From NCBI GenBank assembly GCA_039590215.1, contig JBDHFX010000011.1:1-37912 (forward strand): a DNA stretch of 37,912 bases, written 5' to 3'. The translations under genes and the position numbers were made by a program. The notes beneath the pieces are model-generated. The model saw only the letters and a program-made list of their open reading frames with translations. It ran no database searches and was not told where the DNA came from. Origin of the DNA: CAMYLR01 sp039590215. Lineage in GTDB: Bacteria; Gemmatimonadota; Gemmatimonadetes; JACCXV01; JAHWKZ01. Shown here in pieces: positions 32,973 to 37,912 of the stretch (position 1 is its first letter; each line of letters begins with the position of its first letter).

Positions 32973-34273
32973 TGGATCTCTTTGAGCAGCTGGCCGGCGA
33001 ACGGTTGGATGCCGCCGCGCCGCTGGCGGATCGGCTACGCCCAAGATCATTGGAGGAGTTCGTCGGTCAGGAACATCTGGTCGGGTCGGGTGCGGTCCTG
33101 CGCCGCATGATAGAGGCGGACGAGATCCACTCGCTCGTTTTCTGGGGTCCGCCGGGAACCGGCAAGACGACGTTGGCGAGGGTCATCGCCGAGTCGACCG
33201 GGTCACGGTTCGCGTGGTTCAGCGCAGTGACGATGGGTGTTGCAGACGTAAAGCGCATCGTCGCCGAGGCTCGCGAGACGATTGGTACCACCGGTCAGCG
33301 CACGATCCTCTTCTGTGACGAGATCCATCGCTTCAACAAGGCCCAGCAGGACGCCTTTTTGCCACACGTCGAGAAGGGCGTCGTCACGTTGATCGGCGCC
33401 ACGACCGAGAACCCATCGTTCGAGATCAACTCGGCGCTCCTGTCGCGCCTTCGGGTCTACACGCTCGAGTCGCTCACCCCCGAGCAGATCGCCGTGTTGG
33501 TCGATCGCGCGCTGGAAGACGCCGACAGAGGCCTCGGCGATCGAGACCTGGCGCTCGACGATCCCGCGCGCGATTTCGTTTGTGAGAGTGCTCAGGGTGA
33601 TGCGCGGGTGGCGCTATCGACGCTGGAGTTGGCGGCGTCACTGGCGCCCGACGGAGCCACCATTACCCGTGACCAGGTCGAGGCTGCGCTTCAGCGCAAG
33701 GCGCTTCGTTACGACAAGGCGGGTGAAGAGCATTACAATATCATCTCCGCATTGCATAAGTCGCTACGCGATTCCGATCCGCAAGCCGGACTGTACTGGC
33801 TCGCACGGATGCTCGAGGCGGGTGAGGATCCGCTGTACGTGGCTCGGCGGTTGGTGCGCTTTGCGTCCGAGGACATCGGGCTGGCCGATCCGCGGGCGCT
33901 GCCGCAAGCGGTCGCCGCCCAGCAAGCGGTCCACTTCATCGGCATGCCCGAGGGCGCGCTGGCACTGGCCCAAGCAACGGTCTACCTGGCGATGGTACCC
34001 AAGTCGAACGCCATCTACCGCGGGTATCAGCGGGCCGCCGCCGACGCTCGTGAGACCGAGCGCGAGCCGGTCCCGCTACACTTGAGAAACGCCCCGACCC
34101 AGCTCATGAAGGACCTCGGCTACGGCGCCGGCTATCAATATGCGCACGATTACGACGATGCGGTCGTCGAACAGCAACACCTGCCGGAGTCGCTCGCCGG
34201 ACGCACCTATTACGAGCCCACCGACCGCGGGTTCGAGTCACGGTTGAAGAAACGCATGGCGGAAGAAGAATGA
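32972..34273 (+). CDS. rarA: Replication-associated recombination AAA+ protein RarA/MgsA
   Basis: A 433-residue AAA+ ATPase (Mgs1/WRNIP1 family) that acts at stalled forks and on single-stranded DNA ends. Motifs are MRPxxLEEFVGQEHL-like PRSLEEFVGQEHLVG, Walker A FWGPPGTGKTTLA, Walker B ILFCDEIHRFNKAQQD, sensor 1 GATTENPSFE, and the C-terminal signature HYNIISALHKSLRDSDPQAGLYWLARML. The ATG at 32972 overlaps the preceding TAA, and the longer frame upstream lies in the arginase-fold gene. It ends in an ATGA overlap with hflX. Confidence 0.96.
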   Translation: MDLFEQLAGERLDAAAPLADRLRPRSLEEFVGQEHLVGSGAVLRRMIEADEIHSLVFWGPPGTGKTTLARVIAESTGSRFAWFSAVTMGVADVKRIVAEARETIGTTGQRTILFCDEIHRFNKAQQDAFLPHVEKGVVTLIGATTENPSFEINSALLSRLRVYTLESLTPEQIAVLVDRALEDADRGLGDRDLALDDPARDFVCESAQGDARVALSTLELAASLAPDGATITRDQVEAALQRKALRYDKAGEEHYNIISALHKSLRDSDPQAGLYWLARMLEAGEDPLYVARRLVRFASEDIGLADPRALPQAVAAQQAVHFIGMPEGALALAQATVYLAMVPKSNAIYRGYQRAAADARETEREPVPLHLRNAPTQLMKDLGYGAGYQYAHDYDDAVVEQQHLPESLAGRTYYEPTDRGFESRLKKRMAEEE

Positions 34274-35574
34274 CCTACCGCGTGACGCCACCCTCGGAGC
34301 CCGAACGGGTCGTGTTGGTAGCGGTCAGTGGCCCAGTCGCCAACGACGACGGCGTGAACTGGTCGGAACAGACGTTGCTGGAGGAACTCCACGCGCTCGC
34401 CATCTCGGCCGGCGGCGAGGTCGTGGGCCAGGTGGTCCAGCGACGCCAAACTCCGGACAAGCGGTTCTACATCGGGCGCGGCAAAGCGACCGAGCTCAAG
34501 GACGAGGTGATCGCCAGCGGCGCCGAGCTGGTGTTGTTCGATAACGATCTGTCGCCGGCGCAGGGCAAGAACCTCGAAGATCTGGTCGGCGTCCGGGTAC
34601 TCGATCGTTCCGAGCTCATACTCGACATCTTCGCCGACCATGCCCGCACCAACGAGGCCAAGCTCCAGGTCGAGCTGGCCCAGCTACAGTATCTGTTGCC
34701 GCGGTTGAGGCGGATGTGGACGCACTTGTCGCGGATCCGTGGCGGTATCGGCCTTAGGGGACCCGGTGAGACACAGCTCGAGGTCGACCGGCGGGTGATC
34801 CGCCACCGGATCGGCGTGTTGAAGGAAAAGCTATCGCACATCGAGGAGCGTCGAAGCCTGCAGCGCAAGAGTCGTCGCGACGCCTGGAATCTGGCGTTGG
34901 TCGGGTATACGAACGTCGGTAAATCGACGATCATGAACCGCTTATCAGGCGAGCGGCTCAAGGTAGAGGACAAGGTGTTCGCCACGCTGGACGCCACCAC
35001 CCGGCGCATCGATCTGGTCAACGACGAGGAGACTCTGCTGACCGACACGGTCGGATTTATCCGCAACCTGCCCCACCACCTGGTGGCATCGTTCCGGGCC
35101 ACGCTCGAGGAAGTGCTCCATGCCGACTTGTTGCTTCACGTCGTCGATGTGTCCGATCGTCATTATACGGATCAGATGGGAGTCGTGCGTGATGTGCTGG
35201 CCGACCTGGGGGCCGATGATGCGCCTATGATTCACGTGTTCAACAAGTTTGACCGAGTGCCGGCGGGTGAGCGGGCGAGCTTGCGGGCGCACATCATGGC
35301 CGACTACGAGAACGGGGTGATGGCTTCGGCGATCGAGCCGCGCGGCCTGGAAGCGCTGACCGACGCGCTGACCGAGTTCTTCAAGGCGCGAAAGGCGCGC
35401 GTCGTGGTTACGTTGCCGCTGAGCGATACACGTTCGCTGGCTCGGCTCCACGAGCTTGGCGAGGTGCTGGCGCGCCGCTACACCGACTCCGAGGTCGAGG
35501 TCGAGCTTGAGACGCGGCCCGAGGTAGTGGCTCGCATCGAACAGAGCGGGCTTTCGGTCGAGGAGGTCGAGTGA
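34270..35574 (+). CDS. hflX: GTPase HflX
   Basis: Ribosome-splitting and rescue GTPase active under heat or antibiotic stress. The 434-residue protein has the HflX N-domain (PDKRFYIGRGKATELKDE), the GPGETQLEVDRR linker that defines the family, the G1 motif GYTNVGKSTIMNRL, FATLDATTRRI, G3 DTVGFIRNLPHHLVASFRATLEE and G4 NKFD. It overlaps rarA by ATGA and ends in a GTGA overlap with the DUF2520 gene. Together with rarA it suggests a stress-response operon. Confidence 0.97.
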   Translation: MTYRVTPPSEPERVVLVAVSGPVANDDGVNWSEQTLLEELHALAISAGGEVVGQVVQRRQTPDKRFYIGRGKATELKDEVIASGAELVLFDNDLSPAQGKNLEDLVGVRVLDRSELILDIFADHARTNEAKLQVELAQLQYLLPRLRRMWTHLSRIRGGIGLRGPGETQLEVDRRVIRHRIGVLKEKLSHIEERRSLQRKSRRDAWNLALVGYTNVGKSTIMNRLSGERLKVEDKVFATLDATTRRIDLVNDEETLLTDTVGFIRNLPHHLVASFRATLEEVLHADLLLHVVDVSDRHYTDQMGVVRDVLADLGADDAPMIHVFNKFDRVPAGERASLRAHIMADYENGVMASAIEPRGLEALTDALTEFFKARKARVVVTLPLSDTRSLARLHELGEVLARRYTDSEVEVELETRPEVVARIEQSGLSVEEVE

Positions 35575-36464
35575 GCAGCAAAGCACCGTCGGTGTTTGTG
35601 TATGGCGCCGGCCGGGTCGGGCTGGCGATCGCCAACCTGGCGCGCGAGCGGGGCGTCGATGTCGTCGGGCTATGGAACCCGCATCCGCTCAAGCCACGCC
35701 GGGCGGCATTGGCCAAGGGTTTTGATCTGGCGATCAATGGGCAACCGCCCGCGATCCGCGCCGATCTGTGGTTGATTGCGGTGCCCGACGACGCGATCTG
35801 CGCCACCCGACCAGCCGTTGCGGCCCACTGTGCTGGCGCCCATCCGGCCAGTCTCTTGCAGTCGTTATCGGGGGACGGCGTAGCTTGCGGCTCGTGGCAC
35901 CCGGCGATGACGTTCCGCGGTGCGGAGACGGACCCGGCTGCGCTGGCGGTCGCGGTCGTCGCGCTGGAAGGTGAAGACGCAGCGGTTGCGTCGCTGGAAG
36001 CATTTACCGAAGCACTCGGGTTGGGCTTCATCCACGTGCCTGCGGAGAGAAAGCCGCAGTACCACGCCGCGCTGGTGCTGGTGGCCAACGGCCGGGTGGC
36101 GTTGGACGCGGCTGCGGCGCGACTTCTGCTATCGGCAGGTATTGACGCCGAGACCGCACGCGATGTGATCGCGCCGCTGGTCGGTCGGACCGACGAGAAC
36201 CTGGCGGTCAAACTGCCTGACAAGGCACTGACTGGGCCGGTGGCCCGGGGCGACGTCAAGACCGTTCGAGAACAACTCGACGCTCTGGCGCCGTTCCCGA
36301 AGATGTGCCAGCTATACCGAGCGCTAGGCGTGGTCGCGCTGGAGTTGGTTCCTGAGCGCGTCCGCGGCGAAGGTCATCGTCAGGTGGCCGAGCTCATTGC
36401 AGACCATGAGGATAAGAGAGAGGAAGCGCATGCTCACGCTAGCCGACATTCGAGAGAACGCTGA
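35571..36464 (+). CDS. Rossmann-fold and DUF2520 domain protein
   Basis: A 297-residue protein with an N-terminal dinucleotide-binding fold (VFVYGAGRVGLAIANLA) and the motif SGDGVACGSWHPAMTF, followed by a helical DUF2520 domain with KPQYHAALVLVANGRVALDAAAARLL. The family resembles NAD(P)-dependent reductases of the ketopantoate or pyrroline-carboxylate reductase kind, but the substrate is unknown. The GTG at 35571 overlaps the hflX stop and follows GAGGAGGT. Its 3' end overlaps the HD gene by 35 bases, the longest overlap in the operon. Confidence 0.85.
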   Translation: MSSKAPSVFVYGAGRVGLAIANLARERGVDVVGLWNPHPLKPRRAALAKGFDLAINGQPPAIRADLWLIAVPDDAICATRPAVAAHCAGAHPASLLQSLSGDGVACGSWHPAMTFRGAETDPAALAVAVVALEGEDAAVASLEAFTEALGLGFIHVPAERKPQYHAALVLVANGRVALDAAAARLLLSAGIDAETARDVIAPLVGRTDENLAVKLPDKALTGPVARGDVKTVREQLDALAPFPKMCQLYRALGVVALELVPERVRGEGHRQVAELIADHEDKREEAHAHASRHSRER

Positions 36465-37227
36465 GGTAACCCATTACTTGGATCGCGCCGATGGCGTGCT
36501 CGAGTCGATCGGTTACACCGAACACGGTCGGCGTCACGCTAATGTCACCGCGCAGCGCGCCAAGGCGGTAGTCGAAGCGCTCGAGCGGCCGCCCAGGCAG
36601 TGCGAGTTGGCCGGGATCGCCGCGTATCTTCACGACATCGGTAACATCGTGAACCGTGATCATCACGCGCAGTCCGGTGCGGCGATCGCCCACGGGCTCT
36701 TGCGTGAAGCCGGGCTCTCGATCGAGGAAACGATCGAGGTCGTGACCGCGATTGGCCATCACCACGAGACCGACGGGGCGCCGGTGAGCGACATCGCGGC
36801 GGCGCTGATCCTGGCCGACAAGTCCGACGTTCATCGCTCGCGCGTCCGCGACAAGGCGATGATCCACTTGGACATCCACGACCGCGTCAACTACGCGGTC
36901 ACCCGCTCGTCGCTCAAGGTCGTTGGGCCACACGCCGCTAAGGAGCTGAAGGGCGAGCGCGGGAACGGCAACGACTCGGGCGGGGAGAACTCGGACTCCA
37001 GTGCCACAACGCACGATACGGCCCAGTTCACAGCGTCGGATTACGACGAGGGCGAGACCCCTGAAACGAAGCCCACCGTCACGTTGGCGCTGACGATCGA
37101 TACCAAGATCTCGCCCGTTATGGAGTACTTCGAGATCTTCCTGCCGCGAATGATTCTATCGAATCGGGCCGCAGACAGGTTGGGAGCTGTCTACAAGCTG
37201 GTCATCAACGAAACCCCATTGATGTAG
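36430..37227 (+). CDS. HD-domain phosphohydrolase with acidic insertion
   Basis: A 265-residue metal-dependent phosphohydrolase-like protein. The HD residues include His36 (RRHANVTAQRA), His68-Asp69 (YLHDIGN), His79, a run of three His at 110-112 (IGHHHETDG) and Asp130 (LADKSD). Residues about 174-214 are a low-complexity acidic and Ser/Thr stretch (GNGNDSGGENSDSS, DYDEGETPETKP) that looks disordered, before a final beta-rich segment. The start is the ATG at 36430, preceded by GAGAGGAAG. The substrate is unknown; a nucleotide second messenger is one possibility. It ends 41 bases before the YbhN-like gene. Confidence 0.87.
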   Translation: MLTLADIRENAEVTHYLDRADGVLESIGYTEHGRRHANVTAQRAKAVVEALERPPRQCELAGIAAYLHDIGNIVNRDHHAQSGAAIAHGLLREAGLSIEETIEVVTAIGHHHETDGAPVSDIAAALILADKSDVHRSRVRDKAMIHLDIHDRVNYAVTRSSLKVVGPHAAKELKGERGNGNDSGGENSDSSATTHDTAQFTASDYDEGETPETKPTVTLALTIDTKISPVMEYFEIFLPRMILSNRAADRLGAVYKLVINETPLM

Positions 37228-37268
37228 CCCCCTTGAATTCCTGAGTCCCACCGCACGGTATTGCTAGC

Positions 37269-37912
37269 ATGCACAAGCAATGGAAGATCTGGATCGGGTT
37301 CGCTGTTTCGGTGGCGGCGATCGTTTACGTGGTGCGGGGAGTGCACTGGGACGAGGTTGGTTGGTCGCTAAGGCGGGCCGATCTCGGGCTTCTCGCGCTC
37401 GTGTTTGTGTTGAACCCCATCGTTAACGTGATCGCCCGCGCCATTCGCTGGAGAATCCTGCTAAAGCCGTACGGCAACGTGCCGCTGGCGGGATGCGTCA
37501 GCGCCACTGCCATCGGGCTCATGGCAAACAACGTCTTGCCGGCGCGCATCGGCGAGTTCGTACGTGCCTACGCGCTGAGCCGGCGCGAGAAAGTTCCCAC
37601 CGGGACGGCGTTCGGGAGCTTGTTCGTCGAGCGGATGCTCGATGGGTTTGCAGTGCTGACGATTCTGTTCTTCCTCACGCTGAGCTTTCCCTTTCCGGAT
37701 TGGGTCGACACCGTCGTGCGGGTCGCGCTTTATGTTTTTGTCGGCTTTTTCGCTTTCCAGGCGGTGCTCGCTTTTCATCCGCAGGCTTTCGTTCGAGCAT
37801 CGAAATGGCTTACGCGCAACCTGCTTGGTGGTCGGTTCGAGGAGTCGATAGAACGTGCGCTGGTGACGTTCGCCGACGGGTTTCAGCTACTTCGCCGGCC
37901 CGTGTTAGTCGT
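37269..37912 (+). CDS. YbhN/UPF0104-type integral membrane protein (partial)
   Basis: The frame is open from the ATG at 37269 to the end of the window, about 214 residues, and continues beyond. It has hydrophobic helices at about residues 7-22, 40-58, 74-90 and 127-145. The motif MANNVLPARIGEFVRAYALSR is characteristic of the lysylphosphatidylglycerol synthase transmembrane (UPF0104/AglD2) superfamily, whose members are flippase-like lipid-handling proteins. Because the C-terminal half is missing, no enzymatic domain can be ruled in or out. A short intergenic gap with no clear ribosome-binding site separates it from the HD gene. Confidence 0.85.
   Translation, partial: MHKQWKIWIGFAVSVAAIVYVVRGVHWDEVGWSLRRADLGLLALVFVLNPIVNVIARAIRWRILLKPYGNVPLAGCVSATAIGLMANNVLPARIGEFVRAYALSRREKVPTGTAFGSLFVERMLDGFAVLTILFFLTLSFPFPDWVDTVVRVALYVFVGFFAFQAVLAFHPQAFVRASKWLTRNLLGGRFEESIERALVTFADGFQLLRRPVLV

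Noticed and set aside
34228..34260. A T-loop-like GGTTCGAGTC sequence that could suggest a tRNA
   Set aside because: It lies in frame in the conserved C-terminal coding region of rarA, and no acceptor stem or anticodon arm can be drawn around it.
35408..36259. A 283-codon minus-strand open frame opposite hflX and the DUF2520 gene
   Set aside because: Low-complexity Ala/Ser/Arg translation with no start signal; both plus-strand genes are secure.

Overview
This is a gene-dense stretch of a GC-rich bacterial chromosome. It holds mostly core translation, RNA-modification and DNA-repair genes, with no IS element, phage, integrase, CRISPR array, tRNA or rRNA visible. Codon third positions are GC-rich throughout and no stretch stands out in composition. 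Gene content and order (ruvB-queA-tgt-yajC-def-fmt, rsmB-PASTA-rpe, ffh-rpsP-rimM-trmD-rplS-rnhB) fit an environmental GC-rich, diderm-like bacterium. A Gemmatimonadota-like lineage is my best guess, from general gene content only and with low confidence. Two or three lipoproteins and the MltG family suggest an elaborate envelope.

Layout. 2-571 is the 3' end of ruvB. 600-3257 is a class III adenylate cyclase fused to a signalling ATPase and TPRs. 3233-4668 is a minus-strand arsR-ACR3 arsenic operon. 4742-5301 holds two small genes. 5335-10773 is a queuosine/translation block: queA, a beta-CASP metallo-hydrolase, tgt, yajC, def, fmt. 10766-12457 is a thiazole-branch thiamine block (ThiE/TenI family, thiS, thiG). 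12458-16777 is rsmB, a PASTA protein, rpe and an NhaC-family antiporter. 16888-22396 is the SRP/ribosome block ffh, rpsP, rimM, trmD, rplS, rnhB and a cysteine desulfurase. 22432-27088 is more accessory: a GIN-domain lipoprotein (minus strand), a kelch lipoprotein, a frameshifted DUF3352-like gene and a Leu/Val/Glu dehydrogenase. 27092-30000 is the minus-strand unit rho-ruvX-mltG. 30086-37227 is a tightly overlapping plus-strand operon: CCA-adding enzyme, 3-methyladenine glycosylase, a degenerate arginase-fold protein, rarA, hflX, a DUF2520 protein and an HD protein. 37269 to the end is the start of a YbhN/UPF0104-type membrane protein.

Two expression features stand out. Genes inside operons overlap by ATGA, GTGA, TTGA or similar junctions, suggesting translational coupling. 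Several genes that begin transcription units have no Shine-Dalgarno; instead a TANNNT hexamer, often preceded by GG, lies 6-9 bases before the start codon (tgt, thiS, rplS, kelch gene, arsR, CCA gene). That spacing predicts leaderless mRNAs. By contrast rho has a near-consensus promoter that overlaps the first possible ATG and implies a roughly 100-nt leader and a TTG start.

Proteins worth a second look are an RNase HII whose Gly-Arg-Gly junction-recognition motif is replaced, an arginase-fold protein that has lost most manganese ligands, a ThiE-family protein that looks more like TenI, and an S16 with a repeated Pro/Val/Glu tail. I saw no obviously new multi-gene defence or biosynthetic system.
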